Below are positions 1 to 9,371 of a stretch of 35,268 nt of DNA, piece by piece. The DNA is taken from positions 1 to 35,268 of the forward strand of contig CADCOE010000074.1 in assembly GCA_902802985.1 (NCBI GenBank), given 5' to 3'. Within the stretch, counting starts at the first letter, position 1; every line of letters starts with the position of its first letter. This stretch comes from an uncultured Ruminococcus sp. Lineage in GTDB: Bacteria > Bacillota > Clostridia > Oscillospirales > Acutalibacteraceae. The notes below the pieces were generated by a model. The model searched no databases, was not told the DNA's origin, and saw only the letters and a program-made list of their open reading frames with translations. The position numbers and the translations under genes were made by a program.

Positions 1-1
1 A

Positions 2-169
2 CAAGTAAAAAAGGGAGCTTATGTTGTAGGCTATTCGTTTATTGCTAATGATGTACCCTGTAACATTACCGGTATTGTACTTGATGTGGATCAAAGTGAG
101 GACATCAAAAAAGAAATACAGGAAAATGTAGATGCCGTGATGATGACCGTTGAAGTGAGAAATGAATAA
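2..169 (+). CDS. C-terminal fragment of an unidentified protein, cut by the window edge
   Basis: An open frame enters from the left edge and ends at the TAA at 167-169, giving 55 residues with no start in the window. The fragment is mixed beta/alpha in character and contains a GIVLDVDQSEDIKKEIQ stretch. I recognise no domain. It ends 29 bases before the likely start of the TadE-like gene on the same strand, so it is probably the preceding gene of the same pilus operon. That is inference from position only. Confidence 0.6.
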   Translation, partial: QVKKGAYVVGYSFIANDVPCNITGIVLDVDQSEDIKKEIQENVDAVMMTVEVRNE

Positions 170-198
170 TATCATTCGGAAATAAGGGAGTGGCAGAT

Positions 199-1539
199 GT
201 GTTGACAAACTTCAAACAAGACAATGGTATGATTACCCTGGAAGCGACCATCTCATTATCTGCATTTATGTTTTTTATTGTGACTATTCTTACTATTGTT
301 AACATTTGTACGGTGCAAACCAAAATATCCAATGCCATTAATACAACTGCCAAAGAAATTTCACAGTACAGTTATCTTTATTCTTTGACAGGGCTTAATG
401 ACAGCCAATCTAAAATTAGTGAAGCTGGCAAAAAGGATACCGAACAAGTCAACAATATGCTGTCTAATATCAATAGCGTATATAACGAAATTGATAAAAT
501 AGGCAAAACTTCAGTGAGTGTGGATGACGATATTGACAGTATTACCGGTGCGTGGGAAAGTGTTGCCGGTTCTGCTGAAAAAATCAAAGATGCCGGTTCT
601 TCATTGGAAAGCAGCTTATCTGAGATAGCCGATAATCCTAAAAAACTAATGTTTGGCATAGCGAAAATGGCGGCAAGCGAAGGATTTGATTTGGTCAAAT
701 CCAGATTGATTGCAGCTCCGTTGGCCAAGATGATGTGTAAGAAGCATCTGGTCAATCAAAAAGACGGAGATGTTAATGCGTATCTGAAACATTTGGGAGT
801 GGTTCCTTCGGGAACAGGTTCCTACATAGACGGATTGGATTTTTCCCGATCCTCGTTGTTCCCTGACGGATCCAACGAAATTCGGATCAATGTTTCATAT
901 GATGTCAAAGTGATCGCATTATTGCCGATAGATTGGCAATTCCATTTTAATCAGACAGCTGTTACCCATGGCTGGCTTGCAGGGGATGTAAGCTTTAAAT
1001 CAGCCGACAAAACCAAATATACAGACAACGATACACTGTGGACACAGTCGACACCACAGGAACGAGCTAAGTTTATCCGCCATATGGTTATCCAAGATGA
1101 AGTGGATGAAGGCTATGAACAGACTGTGGGATTGACAGATGTGCAGCTTTATAATGAAGAAAATAATGAATTCGTGATGATCTCATCAATGAACCCTCTT
1201 TACACAAAAGAAGGAGAGCCGCCGATGAAAATTGAAGATCTTACAGATTCTGTACTGAAAGAAAGCATTGAAGATTTGTGCGGTAAGATCAAAAGTACAA
1301 CTGATGGGGTTCATAGTGTCACTACTAAGATTAAAAATAATGATGGTTCTACTTCCAAGCAAACCTATGATTGCTCGGATGCCTCCAACAAAATTATTCT
1401 GGTTATTCCCGAAGATCCGGGACTGAAAGAAAAAATAGAATCTATTATTGCGGAGTCCTATACCAGAGGAGTCAATATAGAGGTGGTTCCTTCTTACGGT
1501 TACGGTGCAAGACAGACGGAGACATCGACAGAATCATAA
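199..1539 (+). CDS. TadE-like pseudopilin with a long extracellular region
   Basis: This predicts a minor pilin-like protein of a Tad/Flp (type IVc) pilus. It has a short polar N-terminus, then a class III prepilin-like junction NG|MITLE with Glu at +5 of the mature form, then a hydrophobic helix (about residues 16-38). That is the hallmark of TadE/TadF proteins, which prepilin peptidase cleaves after Gly. The rest of the 446 residues is much longer than the usual 150-200. It contains a helical, Ser/Lys-rich part (about 50-170) and a mixed C-terminal part. A frame-compatible GTG at 190 overlaps the ribosome binding site AAGGGAG (184-190), so I prefer the GTG at 199, which has an 8-base spacing. 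The next gene is a prepilin peptidase, which supports the call. The function of the long ectodomain is unknown. Confidence 0.72.
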   Translation: MLTNFKQDNGMITLEATISLSAFMFFIVTILTIVNICTVQTKISNAINTTAKEISQYSYLYSLTGLNDSQSKISEAGKKDTEQVNNMLSNINSVYNEIDKIGKTSVSVDDDIDSITGAWESVAGSAEKIKDAGSSLESSLSEIADNPKKLMFGIAKMAASEGFDLVKSRLIAAPLAKMMCKKHLVNQKDGDVNAYLKHLGVVPSGTGSYIDGLDFSRSSLFPDGSNEIRINVSYDVKVIALLPIDWQFHFNQTAVTHGWLAGDVSFKSADKTKYTDNDTLWTQSTPQERAKFIRHMVIQDEVDEGYEQTVGLTDVQLYNEENNEFVMISSMNPLYTKEGEPPMKIEDLTDSVLKESIEDLCGKIKSTTDGVHSVTTKIKNNDGSTSKQTYDCSDASNKIILVIPEDPGLKEKIESIIAESYTRGVNIEVVPSYGYGARQTETSTES

Positions 1540-1570
1540 AATTCAGGATGAAGTACATAGGGGGATATTT

Positions 1571-2236
1571 ATGGTCGTTGCATTAGATAGCGTATTATCA
1601 ATTTTATTGATCGTTTTGGGATATGTAGCAGTATGCTATGTGCTTCATCATATAAAGTGGAACAAAATTGATGTTGGCGTTCTCAAGCTGAGCAGGAATA
1701 AAATCCTTTATTTGAGTTCCGTATTGATCGTATGCGGCATAATGATTTATATGCTTCAGTTTTTTTATAAAATACCAATGCTCAGCCAATTTAAGCTTTT
1801 GACACTGATTTTGATTTTATTTCCTACAGCAGCGGTGGATTATAAAATTAAGAAAATTCCCAATAAGTTTTTAATAGCAGGTCTTATTCTCAGAATGGTA
1901 TTCTATATTTTTGAGTTCATACAATCTTTTGAGAACGCCTTTTCTGTATTAAAGGATAATTTACTGGCTGTTGTGATCTATGGTGTATTCTTCCTTCTTT
2001 TGCTGTTGGTATTTAAAAACAGTATTGGAATGGGAGATATTAAGCTTTTTGCATTGATGGGATTGTATCAGGGAATATGGGGAACATTTAGTGCTATTTT
2101 CTTTTCTTTGGTTGTATCTTTCTTTGTTTCGATCTATTTGCTGATCACAAGAAAAAAGAAGAAAAAGGATACTATTCCTTTTGGTCCCAGTATCTTGATA
2201 GGAACCTTTCTATCAATTTGTTTAAGTGGTATGTAA
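1571..2236 (+). CDS. A24-family prepilin peptidase (TadV/CpaA type)
   Basis: This is a membrane aspartic protease that cleaves the leader of Flp or TadE-type prepilins at the cytoplasmic face. The 221 residues form about six hydrophobic helices. The two family aspartates are visible: D90 in FPTAAVDYKIKKIPN and D156 in the GxGD motif SIGMGDIKLF. There is no N-terminal methylase domain, as expected for the short TadV/CpaA form. An upstream in-frame start at 1505 would lie inside the previous gene and add a polar tail, so I use the ATG at 1571, which follows AGGGGGAT. It sits 31 bases after the TadE-like gene, its probable substrate. Confidence 0.85.
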   Translation: MVVALDSVLSILLIVLGYVAVCYVLHHIKWNKIDVGVLKLSRNKILYLSSVLIVCGIMIYMLQFFYKIPMLSQFKLLTLILILFPTAAVDYKIKKIPNKFLIAGLILRMVFYIFEFIQSFENAFSVLKDNLLAVVIYGVFFLLLLLVFKNSIGMGDIKLFALMGLYQGIWGTFSAIFFSLVVSFFVSIYLLITRKKKKKDTIPFGPSILIGTFLSICLSGM

Positions 2237-2253
2237 ACAGGAGATGTTGATAA

Positions 2254-3588
2254 ATGATGAAGAAGTACAGAGCTTTTGTTCCTTTTGTGTTAATTGCAGT
2301 GATGCTGTTATCGTGGTATATGATGTATGATAACTATTCCGGCAAAGAAGCCAAATTTAATAACTATATCAAAATTGCCAGACAAAAGGCGGATGTAAAA
2401 ATTACTTCGGCAGCCATCGAAAACTACAGAGCAGCTCTTTTGATCAAGGATGACCCTGATATATACGTAGAGGTAGCCAAGTACTACGCCAAAATAGGTG
2501 ACAGCAGAAATAATATTAAATGGTGTCAGGAATTCCTGAATAAATATCCCAAAAATGCGAAAGCATATGATTGTTTGTTAAAAGCATATATGAACGATAA
2601 AAATTACGATTCGTGTTTTGATGTGTTATCCACTGCCAAGCGAAAAAAGGTGACCTCGAAATATATGGAGGAAACCTATCAAAAAATCAAATATGAATAT
2701 ACCGTACTTTTCAGCACCTATGAAGAAGTCGGTTCATTCAGCGGCGGTGCTTGTGCTGTCAAAGGAAAAACAAGATGGGGGTTTATCAACGAGTCCGGTA
2801 CCAAATTTATTAATATGAATTATACAGAAGTAGGCTCATTTACTGGAAGCGGGTATGCTCCCGTGACTGTTTACGATGAAAATACCAAAAACAGTGAGGC
2901 ATACTTTATTAACAAAAAAGGACAAAGAGTGCTGGCAACCAAGGAAAAGTATCTTTCATTTGGATTGATTGTTGATGGTATTTTGTCGGCAAAACAACAA
3001 AACGGAAAGTACGTTTATCTGAATGAAAACTTTGAAAAGTTGTTTAATGAGGAATATGATTTTGCTTCTACTTTTAACAGCGGTATTGCTGCTGTTAAAA
3101 AGGGAAACAAATGGTTTTTTATTGACAGCAAAGGAAAAAAATTGTTTGATCAGGAATACCTTGATGTAAAGCTTGACGAAAAATTGATTTGCTTCCGAAA
3201 CGAAAGAGCCTTTGTTTCTGCCTCTGTCGGAAAATATATGATGATAGATACCAAAGGCAATCAAGTGGGAACAGAACAGTATGATGATGCCAGACTTTTC
3301 TTATCGGAATTAGAAACTGTCGTAAAAAAAGGAAATCAATGGTTCTTTATTGACAAAAATGGAAAAAATAAAAGCGATGAAACCTATGAAGATGCCAGAC
3401 CTTACAAAAATCAATTAGCTGCCGTTAAAATGAATGGACACTGGGGCTATGTAGATACATCGGAAAAAATTGTTATTCAACCGGAATTTGATGATGCAGG
3501 CGATTTTAATACGAGAGGACTTTGCTTTATTAAACAGAGCAGTGTATGGAAGCCTCTTAGGATTTATTCATTAAGTAAAGGTATGTAG
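2254..3588 (+). CDS. Membrane-anchored WG-repeat protein with TPR-like N-terminal part
   Basis: The protein has 444 residues. Residues 8-24 form one hydrophobic segment, so it is likely N-terminally anchored with the bulk outside. Residues about 45-140 look like tetratricopeptide helices (repeated A/Y spacing, DPDIYVEVAKYYAKIGD). From about 155 to the end there are several WG-type repeats, recognisable as RWGFINESG, KWFFIDSKGKKLF, QWFFIDKNGK and HWGYVDTSEKIVI. WG (KWG Leptospira) repeats form beta-propeller-like binding surfaces of unknown ligand in many Firmicutes. The gene lies 17 bases after the prepilin peptidase and 24 bases before the FHA gene, so it is probably part of the pilus operon. 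A role in pilus assembly or surface contact is inference. Confidence 0.78.
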   Translation: MMKKYRAFVPFVLIAVMLLSWYMMYDNYSGKEAKFNNYIKIARQKADVKITSAAIENYRAALLIKDDPDIYVEVAKYYAKIGDSRNNIKWCQEFLNKYPKNAKAYDCLLKAYMNDKNYDSCFDVLSTAKRKKVTSKYMEETYQKIKYEYTVLFSTYEEVGSFSGGACAVKGKTRWGFINESGTKFINMNYTEVGSFTGSGYAPVTVYDENTKNSEAYFINKKGQRVLATKEKYLSFGLIVDGILSAKQQNGKYVYLNENFEKLFNEEYDFASTFNSGIAAVKKGNKWFFIDSKGKKLFDQEYLDVKLDEKLICFRNERAFVSASVGKYMMIDTKGNQVGTEQYDDARLFLSELETVVKKGNQWFFIDKNGKNKSDETYEDARPYKNQLAAVKMNGHWGYVDTSEKIVIQPEFDDAGDFNTRGLCFIKQSSVWKPLRIYSLSKGM

Positions 3589-3612
3589 AATAGATTAAAG
3601 GAGTCTTAGCAA

Positions 3613-5319
3613 ATGTATGAAAATTTTTCGTATGAAAATCAGGGAATCAATTCTTTTCTGAAATTTACTTTCCCTAAAAATTCTAAACCCGATCCGTTGA
3701 CGATCGGTATGATGACCAATAATGAGATTGATGGTTTTTTACCGTCCATTTACGGATGTATGGATGACATTTCGTTTGTTAAATATAATATTTCTTCCAA
3801 AATCAGTGTCAGCCAGTTCTTTTCCGGAACGGTTTCCAAGAAAAAACTGATCAGCGTTTTGAAAGGGATCTTGACAGCCTTTATTTCGGCAGAAGATTAT
3901 ATGATTGATGTCAAATGTATCGTCCTTGATTTGAATTATATTTATGTTAACGTAAGTACCTGCCATACAGAGGTGGTTTGTGTTCCGCTGGATAGTTCCT
4001 TAAAAAAAGACACTGACCTGAAACAATTTTTCAGAAATCTGATTTTTACATTAAATTATGATCAGACAGAAAACGGAGATTATATTGCCAAGCTGATCAA
4101 TTATCTGAATAATTCTGCGTCTTTTTCAGTTGTGGGGTTCAAAGAGGTGATTGACGGGATCGAGATGGGAAATAATGTTCCTGCCTATCCTTCGGTAGCT
4201 AATATACAAAAAAATGCGAATGCTTATGAAATTCAGCCAACTGTTCAGCAGGAATATTATCCTCCACAAAATACTGCTTATTCACCGTCATCTTCCATCA
4301 ACTCTTATACTTACCAACAACAGGAAACATCTGTCAACACGCAGACGTATCCACAGCAAGAGGCTTCTTATTCTCCTGCCGTGGAGCAGCCGGTATCCAA
4401 TTATCCCGTTAATAATAATGCATCTGCTGCTAATACACCGTCACCCCCATCTGCTTCCTTTGGATCGAATAATACGGAATCGTACAGTATACCCGGTATG
4501 GATATACCCGAGTCTTCTTTGCCGCAGCAAAGTCCCGATACAAACAGCAAAGATTCCAACGAAAAACCAATGACGATGTTCTATTTGCTTCAGCATTATA
4601 ATAAAGAAAATGCAGCCATTTATAAAGCACAAAAGCAGTCTAAAAAAAATAACGCTGCTTTACCGCAGCAGCCCTCTATATCGCAGCCGTCCGAGTCTCA
4701 TTATTCTGCACCGCAGGACAATCATTTTGTTGTGCCGGGCAGCGATGATTTTGCAGTACCTCAAAGTGCGCCTTATACACCAGCTGCTAATCCTTCCCAT
4801 AGCAGTACTGCAAGTTCCTCCAATGCTTACACATCGGCTTCACAAAACAGCACTCAAAATTATTCTCAACAGCCGGTTTCTTCCTACCATTCTGCCCCGT
4901 CAACAGTGAATGCCGTATCCGGCAACTTTGGCAATACAACGGTACTGGGGCTGGAAAATGGAAATTATGGTGATACAACCGTACTCAGTGAAAATGGGGC
5001 AGATCCTTATGGTGCCCGTCCTTTATGTGCGTATATCATCAGAAAAAAGAATAATGAAAGAATATTGATCAATAAAGAAATATTCCATATCGGAAAGGAA
5101 CGCAGTTATGTGGATTATTTTATCGGCGACAATGCAGCGATTAGCAGAAGTCACGCCGATATTGTTCAAAAAAATAATGAATACTTTATTGTTGATACAA
5201 ACTCTACTAATCACACCTACGTGAATGGAACAATGATTACCAGCAATGTTGAAACGAAGCTGGAAAATGGATGCCAATTCAAGCTTGCCAATGAAGAATT
5301 TGAATTTGAGCTGAGCTGA
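3613..5319 (+). CDS. FHA-domain protein with DUF6382-like N-terminus
   Basis: The 568 residues fall into three parts. Residues 1 to about 175 resemble the DUF6382 domain that precedes FHA in Clostridia. Residues about 176-430 form a Pro/Gln/Ser-rich disordered linker. Residues about 478-568 are a forkhead-associated phosphothreonine-binding domain. FHA hallmarks seen are HIGKERSYVDYFI (the GR/GK turn), ISRSHADI (the SxxH motif) and NSTNHTYVNG (the NGT-like loop). Just before the domain are two TTVL motifs at residues 442-445 and 455-458. They look like threonine sites for a Ser/Thr kinase and possible ligands of the same FHA domain. No signal peptide or membrane segment is visible, so it is probably cytoplasmic. 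As last gene before a terminator, it may couple pilus assembly to Ser/Thr kinase signalling. Confidence 0.82.
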   Translation: MYENFSYENQGINSFLKFTFPKNSKPDPLTIGMMTNNEIDGFLPSIYGCMDDISFVKYNISSKISVSQFFSGTVSKKKLISVLKGILTAFISAEDYMIDVKCIVLDLNYIYVNVSTCHTEVVCVPLDSSLKKDTDLKQFFRNLIFTLNYDQTENGDYIAKLINYLNNSASFSVVGFKEVIDGIEMGNNVPAYPSVANIQKNANAYEIQPTVQQEYYPPQNTAYSPSSSINSYTYQQQETSVNTQTYPQQEASYSPAVEQPVSNYPVNNNASAANTPSPPSASFGSNNTESYSIPGMDIPESSLPQQSPDTNSKDSNEKPMTMFYLLQHYNKENAAIYKAQKQSKKNNAALPQQPSISQPSESHYSAPQDNHFVVPGSDDFAVPQSAPYTPAANPSHSSTASSSNAYTSASQNSTQNYSQQPVSSYHSAPSTVNAVSGNFGNTTVLGLENGNYGDTTVLSENGADPYGARPLCAYIIRKKNNERILINKEIFHIGKERSYVDYFIGDNAAISRSHADIVQKNNEYFIVDTNSTNHTYVNGTMITSNVETKLENGCQFKLANEEFEFELS

Positions 5320-5358
5320 ATACCGCTTGGGAAATATTGTTTCCAGAAGAAAGTTTCA

Positions 5359-5390
5359 CCATCGGCACAAAAAATGCCGATGGTTTTTAT
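5359..5390 (+). terminator. Rho-independent terminator of the pilus-like operon
   Basis: A 9-bp perfect stem (5359-5367 with 5375-5383) has a short A-rich loop and is followed by TTTTTAT. It lies 40 bases after the FHA gene. Confidence 0.85.
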
Positions 5391-5574
5391 ATATTAAATG
5401 GAAAGTTTTGAGTACTTTTTCGATTTTTATATAAAATGTACACTAAAATGTTCTTTGACGAAAATTGATTCTAAAGAATAGTCAGTTGTTATTTTTTGAG
5501 AATTTCATTAGAATAATAATGGTAATATGAATGAAGAAATAATGCTGTAATGATATAGGAGGATGAATTTTATA

Positions 5575-8500
5575 ATGAAACAAAAACGAAAATCGGTTGT
5601 ATCAATTATTCTGGCAACATTATTGACAGTGTCGGCGTCTACACCGATCAGTCCTGCCGCAGCGGCAATGCCTGCGGAAACAGCAGTTGTTGCCGATAAC
5701 AATACGATCGGAACAAAGGACAGTGCCTATGAAGAAACAAGTCCGATTGACAGCTTACAGAAAATTTCATATGAAGAGCTGATCCGGACTTCAGATGATA
5801 TTCTGAAAATGGGTACGGCAACACTTCCTGTTGATCAGAATAATATCAGTATAGATGATAACAGCGGCGAAAATCCGTCCGTACAGTCACAGCAAAACAC
5901 AAACAATGACACGCATACAGATCGCTTAGACGGCGATTTGTCGTTGCTGACGAATGACAACAACGAGGATGAATCAATGTGGAATGACAGCGGTGATCTT
6001 ACCGATGAAGAAGGAATTCCCGATGATGCCTATGTGATCCGTTCGCAGGGAGATTATTACAATTTGTTGGATGACGGTTCGGACGAGCCGATGGATCGTG
6101 ATGAACAGCTGCCGCTCAGCGTGGATAACAGTACCAGTGAATTTTTTCCCGAGATCGACTCACAGGGCGGTATGGGATCGTGTACTTGTTGGGCACAGGT
6201 GTATTACCAGTTTACCTACAGTTTTAATAAACATCATAATATTAAAACAACCAAGGACAATACATTTTCTCCCAATTTCAATTACAAATTTGCTAACCGT
6301 GGCGTCAATAAAGGCTCCGGTGAAGCCAATGTCTATATTACAATGAAAAATATCGGCTGTCTGACAGTGGCAGATGCACCGATAGATAATGACTTCAAGC
6401 AATGGCCTACCGATGGAAATGTATGGAGAAAGGCAGCCTATACCAGAATTAAAGATTATCAGTTTTTCACAGAGTTGGGTGTATCGGGCAAGACAGACAT
6501 TACTTCTCCTGATGATCCCGACCTTATACCGGTTAAGACGGCACTTAATCACGGTGAGATCCTTGCCTTTACTTCTCATTCACCTGCTAACAGCTGGCAG
6601 TATCTGACGCTAACCGCCGCTTCCGATGCAGAGATCAATAAGGGATGTATCGGACAGTATACTATGAAAAGTGCCGATTATAACAAAGGCGGACACAGAA
6701 TGACCATTGTCGGTTATAATGACAATATCTGGACAGATATTAATGGCAACCATCAAATTGACGCCGGCGAGATGGGAGCTTTTAAAATCGCCAATTCTTG
6801 GGGAAAATCTTATCGTAACGGAGGTTTTTCGTGGGTAGCCTATGATGCATTGAATGCGAAAAGCAGTGTGGCAGGAGTAACCAATGCATCGGAAAGGCAG
6901 AGAGCTATTCGCTATATTGGCAGACTGGAAGTGGCAGATTATGATAATTCTCCTCAGTTTCTGCTTAAAGCAACCGTCAATACATCCAACAGATACCGTA
7001 CCAAGCTGACGGTTATACAGAAAAAAGATGGAAAAGAAAATAAGATGGTGATTTATCCTATTGCCACTTTGTACAGCGGTACATCCTATGACCCGCTTAC
7101 CTTTGACGGATTAACGATTGATGCCGGTCAAACAGCAAAAGATGCCACTGTTGTGGTAGATCTGAAAGCACTGGATCCTGAATTGACTCGTGCCAATCTT
7201 TCTTCCTATGAATGGTATTTGGAATGCGACGATAATCTGGCGGACGGCAGACCTTTCACTGTTAAAAATGTGGAAATTGATGACGAGGCAACAGGATATG
7301 CCTACCAAGCCAAAACTACACCGCTGACGCTTGAAAATAAAAAGGAAACCGTTGCTATTGAATGTCAGTCGGAGGGGGCGATGGTTTACTATCGTGGTTA
7401 TAACAATCCGGTCATTCGCTATCAAGTAGAAGGAAGCAGTGATTGGGTGAATGTTTCAGGTGAAAAAATGGTATATGATCTTACTCAGTATGGTTACGAT
7501 CATTTTTATCTGATTAATCTTGGAATGGCAGAGTCAGCGTTGGTGGACTTTGGCGACGGAAAGGGTGCGTGGGACACCAATAACGGCAGTCATTATGTTG
7601 TCAAAAAGGGGAATAATTTCTTTGTTACACCCGATGTGGGAGAGCCGCTTGTTCTGAATATCAAAAACAGTTTTGGTACATTATGCGACATTGGCTGTAC
7701 AGACAGTATTTACCCCGAAACAACAGGTGGATACGCTCCTTATACGATTAAAATGGTGATGAAAAATTTGTCGACCGGAAAGATGGTAAAAGAGGAAACC
7801 TTTACCGTCAGCGATCATAAAGCAGAAGGCTTTCTTTATCAGTATACCGAACAGGGAACCTATCAGGCAGAAATCACGGTGACGGATGCGGCAAAATCTG
7901 CCGTCAAGAAATCGGTCAACGTCAAGGTCGAAGATATGCCGTTCAAGATTACCGGTTTTGGTATAACGGATGTACAGTTGGATTATGCTCCGGGTGATAC
8001 CATAGAACTGACGGCTAAGACAGCCAATGACAGTATTGATAAAAATTCCATTATTACTTTTTCAGCGGTGAAGGATAATTTGGTTTATTCCAAACAGGAA
8101 TTATCAGTGGCGGATGAAGCCAATATCAGACAAAAGTCAAGTCTGACCAAATGGAGCTGGACTCCGTCAGAGCCGGGAAAATATATACTGACGGTTCACC
8201 GTGCCGATGCTGACGGCAATTACGCATCACGCAGTATGACATTAACCGTTTCTTCTTATCATCCTGTTACTTTTCGATCCTTGACAGTCAATCCTTCTGC
8301 TAATATTGCAATGGGAGAAAACGTCAAAGTGACAGCCAATGCCTCTTCGGACAGCAGCACATTGGAATACCGTTATTCTTATGTTCGATACGGAAGGGAA
8401 ACGATCGTATCGGATTATAGTGCCAGTGCAAGCTGTACCTATTGCTTCAATGATGGTATCGGTGCTTATAAGATAGTGGTTACTGCCAAAAATAAGAGCG

Positions 8501-9180
8501 GTGAGTCCGAATGTATGACAAGGGATATATGGGTAGAGCCAACTTATATTGAAACGCTGTCGGCAGACAAAACAAGTGCCAAAGCAGGAGATACGGTTAT
8601 ATTCAGTGCTAAATTGCTGAATGAAGCTTCCTCCTTGACTTCTGCTAATTATGTTTATACTGTTTCTAAAAGCGGTAAGACTGCCGTTTTGACCACCAAC
8701 AGCAATAAAACGGCTTCCTGGAAGCCGGAAGAAAAAGGAACTTATACCGTTACGCTTTCCGTGACAATCGGCGGTAATGTATTAGATACCCTCAGTGTCG
8801 AATACAGTGTAGCAGAAAACCCTGAATATACCGATAATAACAGAATATTGGTCGGTGTGATCAGTTATGTTGTCAACGAAGGCAATAGCGGCAGTTATGC
8901 GGTTCATTATTGGGGTGGCAGTGCCATTGGTGATGCATCGTGTAAAGCTCTTGGTACAACACAATCCAAATCGGTTGGCAGTGCGTACTGGAGCGGTTCC
9001 AAACAAACTTTCTATTTGTACGAAGCCTATATTCCCAAGGATGCAACAGGATATAAATTCCATATTGGTGACAGATGGTTCGGTACAGACGGCAGTACTT
9101 CTTCTACTAATACGGTCTATGTTTTTAACTACTCAGGTGATAAATGTCTTTATGAAAAGACAAGTCTGGAAATCGAATAA
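5575..9180 (+). CDS. Secreted papain-like (C1 family) cysteine protease with C-terminal Ig-like domains
   Basis: The predicted product has 1201 residues. Residues 1-31 are a Sec signal peptide with a basic start, hydrophobic core and Ala-rich cleavage region. An acidic, low-complexity propeptide or linker runs to about 190. The catalytic domain spans about 190-440, with GGMGSCTCWA (C203, and C205 two residues on), GGHRMTIVGYN (H374) and IANSWG (N407), the Cys-His-Asn triad of the papain fold. Residues about 440-1090 hold several beta-rich Ig-like or Y_Y_Y-like domains (for example WSWTPSEPGKYILTV). The last 110 residues form an aromatic-rich module (FHIGDRWFGTDG) that I cannot name and that might bind a surface ligand. 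AGGAGG (5557-5562) abuts an ATG at 5563, so the ATG at 5575 is the better start. It is probably wall-associated or secreted. Its C-terminal half is duplicated immediately downstream. Confidence 0.85.
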   Translation: MKQKRKSVVSIILATLLTVSASTPISPAAAAMPAETAVVADNNTIGTKDSAYEETSPIDSLQKISYEELIRTSDDILKMGTATLPVDQNNISIDDNSGENPSVQSQQNTNNDTHTDRLDGDLSLLTNDNNEDESMWNDSGDLTDEEGIPDDAYVIRSQGDYYNLLDDGSDEPMDRDEQLPLSVDNSTSEFFPEIDSQGGMGSCTCWAQVYYQFTYSFNKHHNIKTTKDNTFSPNFNYKFANRGVNKGSGEANVYITMKNIGCLTVADAPIDNDFKQWPTDGNVWRKAAYTRIKDYQFFTELGVSGKTDITSPDDPDLIPVKTALNHGEILAFTSHSPANSWQYLTLTAASDAEINKGCIGQYTMKSADYNKGGHRMTIVGYNDNIWTDINGNHQIDAGEMGAFKIANSWGKSYRNGGFSWVAYDALNAKSSVAGVTNASERQRAIRYIGRLEVADYDNSPQFLLKATVNTSNRYRTKLTVIQKKDGKENKMVIYPIATLYSGTSYDPLTFDGLTIDAGQTAKDATVVVDLKALDPELTRANLSSYEWYLECDDNLADGRPFTVKNVEIDDEATGYAYQAKTTPLTLENKKETVAIECQSEGAMVYYRGYNNPVIRYQVEGSSDWVNVSGEKMVYDLTQYGYDHFYLINLGMAESALVDFGDGKGAWDTNNGSHYVVKKGNNFFVTPDVGEPLVLNIKNSFGTLCDIGCTDSIYPETTGGYAPYTIKMVMKNLSTGKMVKEETFTVSDHKAEGFLYQYTEQGTYQAEITVTDAAKSAVKKSVNVKVEDMPFKITGFGITDVQLDYAPGDTIELTAKTANDSIDKNSIITFSAVKDNLVYSKQELSVADEANIRQKSSLTKWSWTPSEPGKYILTVHRADADGNYASRSMTLTVSSYHPVTFRSLTVNPSANIAMGENVKVTANASSDSSTLEYRYSYVRYGRETIVSDYSASASCTYCFNDGIGAYKIVVTAKNKSGESECMTRDIWVEPTYIETLSADKTSAKAGDTVIFSAKLLNEASSLTSANYVYTVSKSGKTAVLTTNSNKTASWKPEEKGTYTVTLSVTIGGNVLDTLSVEYSVAENPEYTDNNRILVGVISYVVNEGNSGSYAVHYWGGSAIGDASCKALGTTQSKSVGSAYWSGSKQTFYLYEAYIPKDATGYKFHIGDRWFGTDGSTSSTNTVYVFNYSGDKCLYEKTSLEIE

Positions 9181-9205
9181 TAGATTTGTATATTCCGATA
9201 GAACT

Positions 9206-9250
9206 AACTCCGCACAAGAGGATATGATCTTGTGCGGAGTTTATTATTGT
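9206..9250 (+). terminator. Rho-independent terminator after the C1 protease gene
   Basis: A perfect 13-bp stem (9206-9218 with 9229-9241) carries a 10-base loop and is followed by a T-rich stretch. The stem contains TCCGCAC, which recurs in the terminator at 10873-10920. Confidence 0.8.
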
Positions 9251-9371
9251 TGATGCAATATCATCTTGTTATTTTTTTAATAAAAATTCATTAATATTTT
9301 TTATAATATAAAAAAATTTTGTTCAAAATGTATGGATAATTGTCGACGGAGAAAATATATTCTATTGATGA

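Noticed and set aside
5391..5574. Sigma-A promoter for the secreted protease
   Set aside because: Several -35-like words exist (TTGACG, TTGATT, TTGAGA) but none has a good -10 at 16-18 bases. A promoter is expected there but I could not fix it.
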